From positions 1 to 60,064 of the forward strand of contig NZ_JQGC01000024.1 in the NCBI RefSeq assembly GCF_000743575.1: a stretch of 60,064 nucleotides of DNA. Direction: 5' to 3'. A program made the position numbers and the translations under genes. The stretch comes from Devosia riboflavina. Its GTDB lineage: Bacteria > Pseudomonadota > Alphaproteobacteria > Rhizobiales > Devosiaceae. The notes under the pieces were generated by a model, which worked only from the letters and a program-made list of their open reading frames with translations, had not been told where the DNA came from and made no database searches. Below, one piece after another: positions 30,901 through 38,826 of this stretch; position 1 is the stretch's first letter; the number at the start of each line of letters is the position of its first letter.

Positions 30901-31602
30901 CTTTCCAGTTCCAGACTCGCCCACAAGGAACGTAATCTGCTCTCGACTGTCACTAAGTTGATCGTCTAGCTGTCTACTAACCCGGGTGTCCGCAATATCC
31001 CCAGCGGAGAATGCTCGCAGGCTTGCGTCTGATAGCTCGTCGAGCAACTCGATCGACAAAAGCTCTTCGTCGATTCCTAACAGCTTACTGCGTATAAATT
31101 GGCCAGTAGGATTGGTGTCCAGAACTGCAGCGATTCTCGAAAGCGACCATACGTCGATGCTGATTTCATGGTCTCGTCCGTGCCCCATAATTTGACGAAG
31201 CAGGTCATGGTCGGGCTCGGTGTTCGTCGTTAGGATGAGCGTGGCCAGTAGATTAGGATTAGATTGCCGCTCACTCCTGACTAGCTTCAGGGTCTTATGA
31301 AAGTCGCCCGGCTCGGGAAGGGGAGAGCGCGTCTTGGGTCGACGGACGATTTTAGTTGGATCTAGCAGCCATTTGTCGCGAAGTTTATTCTGAGCGGTTG
31401 TCGTGTGATGGGCAATCAGAACGTGATTGCCGATATATGTAACCCCATCGACGGGAGACTTTCTCGTCTTACCGCCTGCTGTAATGCCGGGGTGCGACAG
31501 CCCTTCATAGTCGGTCCGTAGACGGAGGACAGAAGTCGCTATTCGCTCGAAGAGCCCTTCGTCGGTGATTTCTGCGAGTGCTTTGGTTGTTCGGCTTTCC
31601 AC
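27994..31602 (-). CDS. Large STAND-like P-loop protein with N-terminal nuclease-like domain
   Basis: 1202 aa. Residues 1-190 form a domain with VDGVTYIGNHVLIAHHTTTA (Asp52, then HHTTT at 65-69). It looks like a PD-(D/E)XK fold in which the second acidic residue and lysine are replaced. An ATPase follows: Walker A GESGTGKT at 228-235 and Walker B IVLVEDVNL around 298-306. The remaining 850 residues are helical repeats without clear TPR consensus. This three-part plan (effector, NTPase, repeat sensor) is that of antiviral STAND proteins (Avs-like). The start is GTG. It stands alone, between the dnaE2 remnant and a resolvase. Defence function is inferred. Confidence 0.7.
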   Translation of the reverse strand: MESRTTKALAEITDEGLFERIATSVLRLRTDYEGLSHPGITAGGKTRKSPVDGVTYIGNHVLIAHHTTTAQNKLRDKWLLDPTKIVRRPKTRSPLPEPGDFHKTLKLVRSERQSNPNLLATLILTTNTEPDHDLLRQIMGHGRDHEISIDVWSLSRIAAVLDTNPTGQFIRSKLLGIDEELLSIELLDELSDASLRAFSAGDIADTRVSRQLDDQLSDSREQITFLVGESGTGKTVACHKHLEAHRASGGLSFVVSHSAVEQSHTFDQALTATLRAFKPSLSDDRAPSTLFSPDKPAIVLVEDVNLSREPQRLIEKISGWNEGQRVGAWKILCPVWPHVFAGVRSQLKKQTIAQEMRAAPMSTQECSSAILLRAIQSGVHLNKHQAEVIARALGNDPLLIALNQDWTSPTADAAITSYVEAALASVQANAGLLSAVAYQALIELGEAMLAHRQFDIDWPAITAWKLSSQSIDALSKIALSNDILRVEPLAAGSKVKFRHDRVREWILVKAAVNLHRNASLSDELIADPSLAEVIAGLIVNVGPDASFIKRICSLNPLSVFHAVRIGIKDDTLAERLFSVAGDWLKIAGNRGRATQELRWQCLTSLTNVASPQVLELISLFPSKWIPGQIARLHNGDAGGGIELCMTVEIHTATAWLGAAVENALATHPDKLIADVVTAIERCHFQDPKYCGGLLTFAGVLGSPKLGNSLFSMWERDTNRGARLDSYLWALMRCATEDQAAPMLEGVCHEWALLPESNDGSKPSPKDDLASHSVRWAVERAIPVAALDYLIERAAKPDLSWQIEYLFHGTDHPKAVVFQVRKSAERRRRSLDHYSVNNRARDHWRFTKDRQQSAMSVESKIALCSIWQNCQEEENLRIAAFDLWAVNSSRSDEAILNVYKEDVTLSDRIFKRRLELGCSDTIPELIAAIERGDTHYWHYARYVWSPELYEALDRSLARLSTERDQNKIENAGYTITGVLLRLSPSDAEPLLQRYWDSLGTTPNFVKAALYFGTPSLLSAADSVIKSHPEPPSLLNHLCMTYGVRTEGEVGINREHQVLVLKPYLSLISNSDLRSLSEACNDNGWYKLRMDLFDPLLGETSLGERERLEKGLKEYSKKYQAGPIEWDIERLTKRGVSWEVVAGYLEEWLKTESRQQALDVVARGIRTFGQRRDIDRLRAWPGEDSSYLEDVIADTRFAVFRRVS

Positions 31603-31663
31603 GCCAGTATCTTAGCTCGTATTGTATATATTTCTACGAAGAACTCCGTCGGTGTTGCATAAC

Positions 31664-32242
31664 TCAGGGTTGTTGCCGCCCCTTTGTGAGAGTCACTCTC
31701 CGCATGGACCGTGTGAGGGTCCATGTCGCCACTCCATATTTCTTCGCAATATCGCCTCTCTTAGTATGCCCTGCCTTTATCAGCTTTTCAGCTTGCTGAA
31801 GTTGTTCATCAGTTAGCTTTCTCGGACGTCCCAGTTTGGCTCCTCGTTTACGCGCAGACTCAAGGCCTTCTTTTGTTCGTTGCGATAGGGTGTGCCGCTC
31901 AAATGTCGCAAGGGCCGCCATCAGAGTAAAGACGAACAAGCCTGCGGGCGTGGTGGTGTCGATGTCTAGGTTGACGATGCGTATGGCGATTCCGCGCGCC
32001 TGAAGTCGATCTATCTCATTGAGCGCTTCCCGTGATGACCGGTAGGCGCGGTCCAAGTCCCACACCACCAGCACATCTCCGCGCTCCAGCTGTGAGACGA
32101 CTTGCTGATAGATCGGTCTGTCAGATTTGGCGCCCGAAATCGTCTCGACGAAGAGTTCGTCGCAGATTGCCGTGAGCCCATCGACTTGCCGGGCCGGGTT
32201 TTGTTCCTCTGTAGAGACTCTTAAGTACCCGATTTTCTTCAT
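31664..32242 (-). CDS. Serine resolvase/invertase
   Basis: 192 aa with Ser10 in GYLRVSTEEQ, the E-helix segment GLFVFTLMAALATFERHTLSQR, and a C-terminal helix-turn-helix (GDIAKKYGVATWTLTRSMR). It is complete and of the Tn3 resolvase/Gin type. Such enzymes act on short res/crossover sites usually next to their own gene; candidate inverted repeats lie directly upstream. Confidence 0.92.
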   Translation of the reverse strand: MKKIGYLRVSTEEQNPARQVDGLTAICDELFVETISGAKSDRPIYQQVVSQLERGDVLVVWDLDRAYRSSREALNEIDRLQARGIAIRIVNLDIDTTTPAGLFVFTLMAALATFERHTLSQRTKEGLESARKRGAKLGRPRKLTDEQLQQAEKLIKAGHTKRGDIAKKYGVATWTLTRSMRRVTLTKGRQQP

Positions 32243-32289
32243 AAAATCGCAATCTGACGGCTATTGCTGAATAACTAGTCTCGCCACAA

Positions 32290-32477
32290 AAACGACCCTT
32301 TATGTGCCTTCGCTACGGACATTGTTCCCTCGTCCCAAATTGATGTCGCGAATACGACAATTACTACTTGCAGTAACTATAGAATAACACTTCTTAAGAA
32401 TTTATGAAAATTGCCACAAAATGGGTCGTTTACGAGCGTATTGCGCAATTATTCAAATAGAAAAATTGTGGCAATTT
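32290..32477. repeat. Nested inverted repeats upstream of resolvase
   Basis: Pair A: AAACGACCC (32290-32298) with GGGTCGTTT (32423-32431). Pair B: AAATTGCCACAA (32408-32419) with TTGTGGCAATTT (32466-32477). A direct copy of GCCACAAA occurs at 32283 and 32413. The area is AT-rich. It may be the resolvase's res site or a regulatory region for the gene at 32411. Confidence 0.45.
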
Positions 32478-32779
32478 CGGTTGGAGTTCTTGGGTTTTAT
32501 TGTTCTGCGGTCTCCTTCGCCGAAGAATTGACGGCGGGTGTTGTAGTTACGAAGATGGAGGCAGAGGATCGCTTCCCATTTGTTACGGGGATAGTCGAGG
32601 GTCTGGCCTACGAGCGTTATCAACGGGATGGAAAAGCCACTGCAGGAATGAAGTGCATCTACGAGTGGGGTTTCAACGCCGAAAACGTCGTCAAAATCTA
32701 TGACGCGTTCAAAGCCTTCCCTGACTACACGCCTGCGGCCGTTGTTTCGGCCATGGCAGAGAAGGAGTGTCCGCGCTGA
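32411..32779 (+). CDS. Small exported hypothetical protein
   Basis: 122 aa from a TTG start; GTG at 32468 is an alternative. A signal peptide (KIVAISVGVLGFYCSAVSFA) precedes an 80-residue periplasmic domain with two cysteines (MKCIYEW and KECPR). The segment ITGIVEGLAYERYQRDGK is of a type I recognise from genes on alphaproteobacterial plasmids, without known function. It overlaps the following gene by a single shared base (TGATG), so the pair is coupled. Confidence 0.6.
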   Translation: MPQNGSFTSVLRNYSNRKIVAISVGVLGFYCSAVSFAEELTAGVVVTKMEAEDRFPFVTGIVEGLAYERYQRDGKATAGMKCIYEWGFNAENVVKIYDAFKAFPDYTPAAVVSAMAEKECPR

Positions 32780-33516
32780 TGGATCTGACGCCTGTCCGAA
32801 CATCGATGGCAGAGTTCGCACGGAGCGCCGATGGAGAGCGTTACCGTGAAATCTTGCGCCGTGTTCAGGAGGAGATCAAAAAGCGTGACCGCGAGAATCT
32901 AAAGGCTGAGCGAGACGAAGAGACTCTTCAGCTCGTGGAGGCGGTCGTCATTATGGCGACTGAAAGCGAACTTGTCGAATTCGGGATGACCCTCGACCAC
33001 TATGACGCCGCTGCTTACGAAGCTCTAGCAAACAATGAAAAGCTAATCGACGAGAGCCGCGAGCGCCTGCGCGAGATGTACGAGAAAGCTTATGTTCTTC
33101 CAGACGGGCGACGCGTCTTTGAGTCCGACGACGGTGTCCACGTCTTCGACGAACACGGGGTTGAAATCGCCCCTGAGACAGTCTCAGCTGATGAGCTAGG
33201 TGACAATTTGCCAAGCTGGGAACAGTGGTCCGGCGAAAGGGAGGCCCAAAGGGATCTTCTGGAAGACCGCGCCGCGATTATCGAGTTCCAGAACGATATC
33301 GTGAACGCCCGCGAGCGCGTTGAAGCGGGCGAAATGACAAAAGACGAGCTCGAAGAGCTGAAATCGAGCCTGGAAGCGAACATGCCAGATAGTGTGCGTG
33401 CCGAGCTACCGGCGGAATTGCAGCCTGCCGCGCCCGTGGCTGCGACGCCCGAGGTTACGCAGGAGGCGGATGCCAATTGGCGTCTCAATGTTAAGCTCGA
33501 CATGCCGGTCATGTAG
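32779..33516 (+). CDS. Charged coiled-coil hypothetical protein
   Basis: 245 aa, not recognised. The N-terminal half is helical and very charged. A central segment (VLPDGRRVFESDDGVHVFDE) reads as a small beta hairpin pair, a second coiled coil covers residues 160-205, and the end is Pro/Ala-rich. There is no signal peptide. It is coupled through TGATG to the exported protein before it, suggesting a two-component cytosol/periplasm pair. Confidence 0.6.
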   Translation: MDLTPVRTSMAEFARSADGERYREILRRVQEEIKKRDRENLKAERDEETLQLVEAVVIMATESELVEFGMTLDHYDAAAYEALANNEKLIDESRERLREMYEKAYVLPDGRRVFESDDGVHVFDEHGVEIAPETVSADELGDNLPSWEQWSGEREAQRDLLEDRAAIIEFQNDIVNARERVEAGEMTKDELEELKSSLEANMPDSVRAELPAELQPAAPVAATPEVTQEADANWRLNVKLDMPVM

Positions 33517-34135
33517 CGCCCACGATCGCCAGCTCGTTAAAAAATCGAACGAGTGATCTTTGATCTGCGATCAGGAGGTTGGGCGCCGCGAGGCGCTTTT
33601 TTGCTGCCGACATTCCTGCCCTGGTTCGCTCTCGCACCAAATCGAGTTCGAATTCTGCGAAGCAGGCCAGAATACCCATCATCAACCTGCCTTCCGCGCT
33701 CTCTGAATGAAGGCCATCTCCGTCGCCAAACAGGACGCGTACGAAGACACCACGGCCGCGGAGGCCTTCAACGATCTGGAGGGCCGTCAAAAGCTTACGG
33801 CTTAAGCGGTCCAGCTTCCAAATGACCAGCGTATCGCCCCTTTTGCAGTAGAGAAGAGCAGCTGCGAGGGCTTTTCGACAATCGCAGTGGCCCGGAGCAA
33901 TTTCTCGATAGACGACATCGCAACGTGCGTCACGAAGCGCGTCGATTTGCAGGTCTAAACGCTGCTCAGGTGTCGAAACGCGAGCGTAGCCGATATGCAG
34001 GGGCAGGTGAGTAGCACCGTCGCCCGCCTTGGGTCCGGTTTGGCCCGAGAGGGTTTCAAGTACACAACCTTGGCCTTCTGCCGGGCACAAAATCCGGTGC
34101 CACAACAGGGCCAGCCGACATATCACGCGCATCAA
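33509..34135 (-). CDS. Serine resolvase, C-terminally shortened
   Basis: Up to 208 aa. The catalytic domain begins at HIGYARVSTPEQRLDLQ and is complete through SAEGRLMMGILACFAEFELDLVRERT. The usual HTH DNA-binding tail is missing: after AAKKRLA the sequence is unrelated. The 48 residues before HIGYARVS are not family-like, and no good start codon lies between, so the 5' end may also be disturbed. It is distinct from the resolvase at 31664. Probably inactive or recently rearranged. Confidence 0.65.
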   Translation of the reverse strand: MMRVICRLALLWHRILCPAEGQGCVLETLSGQTGPKAGDGATHLPLHIGYARVSTPEQRLDLQIDALRDARCDVVYREIAPGHCDCRKALAAALLYCKRGDTLVIWKLDRLSRKLLTALQIVEGLRGRGVFVRVLFGDGDGLHSESAEGRLMMGILACFAEFELDLVRERTRAGMSAAKKRLAAPNLLIADQRSLVRFFNELAIVGAT

Positions 34136-34455
34136 AAACTCGAAGAAAAATCGTCAAAAGAAGGCCATAGTCCGGCTTCTTTTGGGTCGATCAAGACCGA
34201 GTACCAACGCATGAACTTCAGCTGCGGAGGAGCGTGCTTTTTTGGGTGAGTAGCGGTAGATTTTTACGACACGACTAAGCCGAACGACGCTAGGCCCGTC
34301 GGCTTTCGCTCAAATCGGCCCGTCGACGATGAACCGCAGAAAAGTAAAATTAGGTCATCGCCGGGTACAATAAATGCAGTAACCCACAATTTACATATAA
34401 AATTCCGTCTGCAACATTTTGTGCATTTCATGTATTGTACGAGATATCTCTATCC

Positions 34456-34498
34456 TATTCAAAAATATTTGAATAATTCTGCAAAATACATATATAAT
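34456..34498 (+). promoter_or_regulatory. Strong promoter with palindromic operator
   Basis: A -35 TTGAAT (34469-34474) and a -10 TATAAT (34493-34498), 18 bp apart. The -35 lies in TATTCAAA-AATA-TTTGAATA (34456-34475), a perfect 8-bp inverted repeat. A further palindrome, GAGATATCTC, is at 34441-34450. From 34136 to 34455 I see no gene; the stretch is AT-rich, unlike the rest of the window. Confidence 0.65.
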
Positions 34499-34504
34499 TG
34501 TGGA

Positions 34505-34749
34505 GGTCGTCGCGGGTAGTCCTCGGCGATCAGGGGCTTCAAAACCCTTTGATAATGCGGCTGGCATCGGTCGAAACGTGATGCCTCTTCTATCTATTTA
34601 GGAATGGGCATCCCTTGATGGCGCTCGGTTAAATCCGGGTGGCGATGGCGTATGTCCAAGGCTTCGGCCTAAAGGCCATCGCGCCGTTTCATTATCAGCG
34701 GTTTTGAACACCCGGTTGCCAGAGACTACCTCTGGTAGCTTTTTCTTTT
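34505..34749 (+). ncRNA. Structured RNA with own promoter and terminator
   Basis: About 245 nt. Helices in order: GGTCGTCG with CGGCGATC (34505-34531); GGCATC with GATGCC (34563-34585) closing a CGAA loop; GCGATGG with CCATCGC (34642-34682) enclosing AGGC-TTCG-GCCT with a UUCG loop; and a terminator stem CCAGAG with CTCTGG (34719-34735) before a T-rich tract to 34749. No long open frame runs through it. It could be an independent small RNA or an attenuating leader of the adhesin gene, whose first possible start codon touches the T-tract. It matches no RNA family I know. Confidence 0.6.
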
Positions 34750-37042
34750 GAAAAAGTGGGGGCGTTTGAGACGGGTTAATTTAGACACGAGCCAACAGGC
34801 CGGTAATGTGGTGCTGGCTCTCTTTGCAGCGGTGGGACTGCTTGGCGCAGTCGGATTTGGATACTCGACCCTGATTAAGGGGCCAGCGCGCGGTGTCAGT
34901 GAAATCACCAGTCGCACGGTTTCTGAAACAGATATTTTTCAGGCTGCAAAAATCCTTGTGGCCGCCTCCCGCGATAACCAGTCGCCGACCGACTGTGATG
35001 GAGATACCTATATCGAGCCTCTGCCATGGCGTTCGGATGCCGGCGCACCTGCACCTGCCGGCGGCGGACTCATCCCGGCAGGAACCGCCGCCCGGACGAA
35101 AGATAGCTGGGGCACGGTCTTCGGTTACTGTTCGTGGGATCATGGACCTATCACGGTCGCAAGCAACAATGCGGCGTGCGGTGGGGCTTCGGCGATGCGC
35201 CGGAATGGCGGCGACCTGAAGACGGAACATGTCCTGGCCGTAATCAGTGCTGGCCCTGACCGCACTTTTCAGACCACTTGCGCCGACTATGTGAATACGG
35301 CAACGCCCGTCATCAGCAAGGCCGCCGGGTCGGACGATATTTTTGTCGCCTTTACTTATGGCGAAGCGTTCGAGGCAACAGGCGCTAGCGGGGGTGGCCT
35401 TGGCAACGTTCCAGATGAGGAGTGTACGCCGGATAATATCGGCCTTGTGCGCTACGAGCAGGAGGTGGTTCAGGTCTGCATGGACGACGGCGCGGGGGGC
35501 GCTGAGTGGAAAGAGATCGGTGCGGAAACCGGGAGTAGCCAAGCTTACATACCGCAGACCGGGGCCACTCTAAACACGGCCTATACGTCCAACGAAATCA
35601 GTTTCATGGGCTTCCATGGCACGAGGCTGGCAACAGTCGACAATGGCGGAATCATCGTCGTGAATGGCAATACTGTTGGCCCTTCCGCCCAGATTAAAGT
35701 CGGTGATTTGGTGGCGATCCGCGCGACGGCGGCGAGTGTTCCAGAAACGACCCAGACATACACATTGAAAATCGGCTCAATCCAGCGTCCCTGGAGTCTG
35801 ACCTCGCGGCTCAAAACCGCGCACGTCCTTACCACATCTCCGGGTTCGATCAGCAACATGTGGGTGGATGGGACGAGCGGTGAGGCATATAGCCCGACGA
35901 CCAGCGTGACAGTCAGGAACAATTCAGGCGAAGACAGCGCTGTGATGGGAGCAGTGAGCTTCTCTCCTGCTGGAAACTTCGAGGTCACGGCCAGCACGTG
36001 TGTAGGTCTGACATTGGCGCCGGGACAGAACTGCATCGTGACAGTGCGGGCAAAGGCCAGCGCGACCGCGATATTGTCTTCCACAATGACGGTAGCGAGC
36101 ACAGGCGTCAGCAATCCCAGTGCGGTCAACGGAACAGTTGGCTTATCCGGTGATGCGCTATTCCCGGTGACCTTATCAAACAGCACGCATGTGAATGTGT
36201 CGTCGCTTGCAGTGTTCACGACCAATGGTCGGTGGGGACAGAGCCGTCCCAAGCGCGTGACTGTTCCGAGCGGTGTGACGATTGGTGCAACCAGCGCTTC
36301 GACACCTGCGCTGCGCTCTGGCACTGGCTGGGGCGGCACACTTCACATCACCAACGATGGCTCCATTCAGGGCGCTGGCGGTCAGCCCAATGGCGGGCAA
36401 GGAGGCACAGCGTTTCTCGCAGATGCCTCGGGCATTCAGCTCATCAACAACGGCACCATCTATGGCGGGGGTGGGGCGGGCGGTTATGGAGGGGCGGGTG
36501 GTGCAGGCTATTACTATGACTATCAAAATACCGGTCAGCAGTATTCTTCGTGGTCTAGTTATCAGTGGCATTGGGAACAGAACGGATCGAGTCACGCAAA
36601 TATATATATCAGTGGCTCCAAGGCGGTAAATAATTACGCCGGAAATCCTACATCAATCGACAGCGGAGGTTATCGCTACACGCGGGGAACGCACTATGGT
36701 AACAGTGGTTCTTGGGCTATGTACGGGTTCGCGCGTCAGCGGATTACACCGATTACTTATTACACTACCGGAGGAGGTGGCGGTACAGGTGGACGCGGGC
36801 AAGGCTATGACGGTGCTAATACAAGCGGCTCTGCGGGAGCGGCAGGTGGAACGAATGCCGGTTCTGGTGGCGTCGGTGGAACGGGCGGTGGTTGGGGCGC
36901 CTCGGGAAGCGCCGGCAATACAGGCGTGGCTGGCAACAATGGTAGTGGCGCAGGCGGCGGTGCAGGTGGTGCGGCAGGCTACGCTATTCAGAATTGGGGC
37001 AACGTGACGCTGACGGGGGCGGGTACGAGGCTGGGTCTTTAG
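34748..37042 (+). CDS. Surface adhesin with pilin-like N-terminus and Gly-rich phage-tail-like tip
   Basis: Up to 764 aa. TTG at 34748 or TTG at 34766 could start it. A short basic stretch and one hydrophobic helix (GNVVLALFAAVGLLGAVGFG) recall type IV prepilins and PilV-type minor pilins. A globular region follows, then an Ig-like domain with FSPAGNFEVTASTCVGLTL and LAPGQNCIVTV. The C-terminal 220 residues are Gly-rich with GTIYGGGGAGGYGGAGGAG, further GG blocks and the ending AGTRLGL, as in phage tail-fibre adhesins. It may bind recipient cells during mating. It stands alone after the structured RNA. Confidence 0.65.
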   Translation: MKKWGRLRRVNLDTSQQAGNVVLALFAAVGLLGAVGFGYSTLIKGPARGVSEITSRTVSETDIFQAAKILVAASRDNQSPTDCDGDTYIEPLPWRSDAGAPAPAGGGLIPAGTAARTKDSWGTVFGYCSWDHGPITVASNNAACGGASAMRRNGGDLKTEHVLAVISAGPDRTFQTTCADYVNTATPVISKAAGSDDIFVAFTYGEAFEATGASGGGLGNVPDEECTPDNIGLVRYEQEVVQVCMDDGAGGAEWKEIGAETGSSQAYIPQTGATLNTAYTSNEISFMGFHGTRLATVDNGGIIVVNGNTVGPSAQIKVGDLVAIRATAASVPETTQTYTLKIGSIQRPWSLTSRLKTAHVLTTSPGSISNMWVDGTSGEAYSPTTSVTVRNNSGEDSAVMGAVSFSPAGNFEVTASTCVGLTLAPGQNCIVTVRAKASATAILSSTMTVASTGVSNPSAVNGTVGLSGDALFPVTLSNSTHVNVSSLAVFTTNGRWGQSRPKRVTVPSGVTIGATSASTPALRSGTGWGGTLHITNDGSIQGAGGQPNGGQGGTAFLADASGIQLINNGTIYGGGGAGGYGGAGGAGYYYDYQNTGQQYSSWSSYQWHWEQNGSSHANIYISGSKAVNNYAGNPTSIDSGGYRYTRGTHYGNSGSWAMYGFARQRITPITYYTTGGGGGTGGRGQGYDGANTSGSAGAAGGTNAGSGGVGGTGGGWGASGSAGNTGVAGNNGSGAGGGAGGAAGYAIQNWGNVTLTGAGTRLGL

Positions 37043-37151
37043 CCACCTCTTCGCAGCCTTTGACGATTTTCTGCATTCAACCGCACGCCAAGTCGGGTCG
37101 CGGGCTTTGGTCTCTCCTACATAACTTTGGCAAGCGGCACGAGGGAACGAA

Positions 37152-38132
37152 TTGATACACGGAGACGAGAAACCGGGCGGCGAACTCCGGCGCTACTGGA
37201 AATTCTTCTGGAAAGATCTTTCTGCGCTGCCGCCCCTAGGAATGCTGGACTACCAGCCTAAGATCGGCGCAATGCGCCTTTTCGCCCAGGGTGACTTTAC
37301 CGGCGAGCATCTTGAGCGCCTTCCCGCCATCAAAACGCGAAGGCGGCTCGAGGATTTGGGCTATTGTGCCTATTGCGGTCAGAGCGACGACAGCGTCGGC
37401 AACGAGATTGCACTTTCAAGCGAACACATAATCCCGGAGTTTTTGGGATCGGGACTTGAGCTGCCCGCGTCTTCTTGCGCTGCCTGCCAGAAAGCGACTT
37501 CCGCAGTTGAATACACAATTGCGAGGGAAATGTTCGGTCCGGTCAGAAAGTCGTTCGGTCTGCGCGGGAAGGATGGGGTTCTCCCGAACGTCAATTTTCC
37601 GCTCGATGTGGGAAGCTACACGAGTGAAGAGTTGTTCATGCCGATCGCACATTATCCGACGGTACTCGTGCTGCCTGCCCTATTTCCGGCTTCAACATAT
37701 AGTCGGCGCGGCCCAGACTCGGCCGATCCATTCAACTTCCTTCTCTACAACATCAATGCGGACCGCAATCTCTTGGCCCGGTACGCAATTGACGGTGTGT
37801 CCACCCAGTCGGTCGACCTGGTCCGTTTCGCGCAGATGATTGCCAAGGTTGCCCACTCATACGCAACTCACTATTGGCGGGCCGCCCCATTCACGCAGAC
37901 AGTGTCGAGCCTCATCCGCACAATTTATCCTCCGCAACAACCCGCCATTGGCCATCTCGCGCACGTCGGCTGTCTGCTTGGCATGCCGGAGACCCCGACG
38001 TCGGCGCTGCACGAGATTGAAGCCGGGCAAATGAGATGGGGCCGGATCAGAAGGCGGGCGGTTCGCGTCCGGCTTTTCGCAAGCTACGGCATGCCGTCAT
38101 ATTACGTGACCGTGAGCGAGCCTGAAGACTGA
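37152..38132 (+). CDS. HNH endonuclease-family protein
   Basis: 326 aa. A zinc-binding HNH motif: CAYCG (Cys72, Cys75), SSEHIIPEFLG with His92, and SCAACQ (Cys109, Cys112). This is the HNH_5 layout. The 200 residues after it have no family I recognise. The start would be TTG with GAGGGA upstream. A nuclease role in defence fits its surroundings; target unknown. Confidence 0.75.
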   Translation: MIHGDEKPGGELRRYWKFFWKDLSALPPLGMLDYQPKIGAMRLFAQGDFTGEHLERLPAIKTRRRLEDLGYCAYCGQSDDSVGNEIALSSEHIIPEFLGSGLELPASSCAACQKATSAVEYTIAREMFGPVRKSFGLRGKDGVLPNVNFPLDVGSYTSEELFMPIAHYPTVLVLPALFPASTYSRRGPDSADPFNFLLYNINADRNLLARYAIDGVSTQSVDLVRFAQMIAKVAHSYATHYWRAAPFTQTVSSLIRTIYPPQQPAIGHLAHVGCLLGMPETPTSALHEIEAGQMRWGRIRRRAVRVRLFASYGMPSYYVTVSEPED

Positions 38133-38195
38133 TGCCGTTCCGGCCCGGCAGAGCTTAACCTGACTGCGGCTATGCCCCGCCTCGGAGATGAATTT

Positions 38196-38807
38196 ATGGT
38201 CTGGCCTATGGATAGCGGCGACGACATCACTGCTGCAACAAGGGCAAAGGCAACGCAGATCCAGTCGCAATATGGACTGCCCTACAGCGTAGCCCTCTCC
38301 GTCGCCCGCGGACGGTCTGAGCTCTCCATCGCCGTCGAGCGATATCGGGAGCTCATAGATGAGATCGAGTGGACAAAGGGTTTCAAGTATGTGCCCGGCG
38401 TATTTACGCCCCGATGGGACATGGATCCATCGCGGTACTATTTATCTCGGGACGGCATGGCCATAGGCACGTTCGCGACGACATATCCCTCGCTGGACCT
38501 GCTTCGTGTCCAGCTAGCTGAACTCATGCCCAAACTGCATTTTTCCTCATCAAGGGCGGAGACGCCATTGCAGCAGTGGGAGGAGCGGGACAAGACCAGA
38601 AGGCTCGGCTACAGATGGCATTTGGGACGAGCGGTCAGCCCGCCATTGCTGAATGTCTACAGCGCATCGGAAATAGCCATCGCCGGAGGGATGCATCGGG
38701 TGCACCTGGCCTTCGCGGAAGGTGCCCAAACGATACCGGCGCTTGTTGAGACAAAGGACGCTGCCGCGATCCATGTCTTATTGCCGAATGCCATTCCGTG
38801 GGTGTGA
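38196..38807 (+). CDS. Hypothetical protein
   Basis: 203 aa, not recognised. ATG 38196 is preferred because GGAG lies 9 bases upstream; ATG 38172 is also possible. The N-terminal region (QYGLPYSVALSVARGRSELSIAVERYREL) looks helical with a possible helix-turn-helix. The rest is mixed alpha/beta with an aromatic-rich segment (RWDMDPSRYYLSRDG). It begins 63 bp after the HNH gene on the same strand and may be its partner. Confidence 0.55.
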   Translation: MVWPMDSGDDITAATRAKATQIQSQYGLPYSVALSVARGRSELSIAVERYRELIDEIEWTKGFKYVPGVFTPRWDMDPSRYYLSRDGMAIGTFATTYPSLDLLRVQLAELMPKLHFSSSRAETPLQQWEERDKTRRLGYRWHLGRAVSPPLLNVYSASEIAIAGGMHRVHLAFAEGAQTIPALVETKDAAAIHVLLPNAIPWV

Positions 38808-38826
38808 GGTTCCGGGTTATGCGGCG

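Noticed and set aside
31664..34135. Tn3-family transposon bounded by the two resolvases
   Set aside because: No transposase and no matching terminal inverted repeats; the two resolvases are different proteins, not copies.
33995..34249. 84-aa plus-strand frame
   Set aside because: Overlaps the resolvase 5' region, no ribosome site, no recognisable sequence.
34505..34749. Retron msr-msd or diversity-generating template
   Set aside because: No reverse transcriptase gene in the window and no template/variable repeat pair seen in the adhesin.
34748..37042. Shufflon-like switching of the adhesin tip
   Set aside because: No alternative C-terminal cassettes or inverted repeats flank the 3' end.
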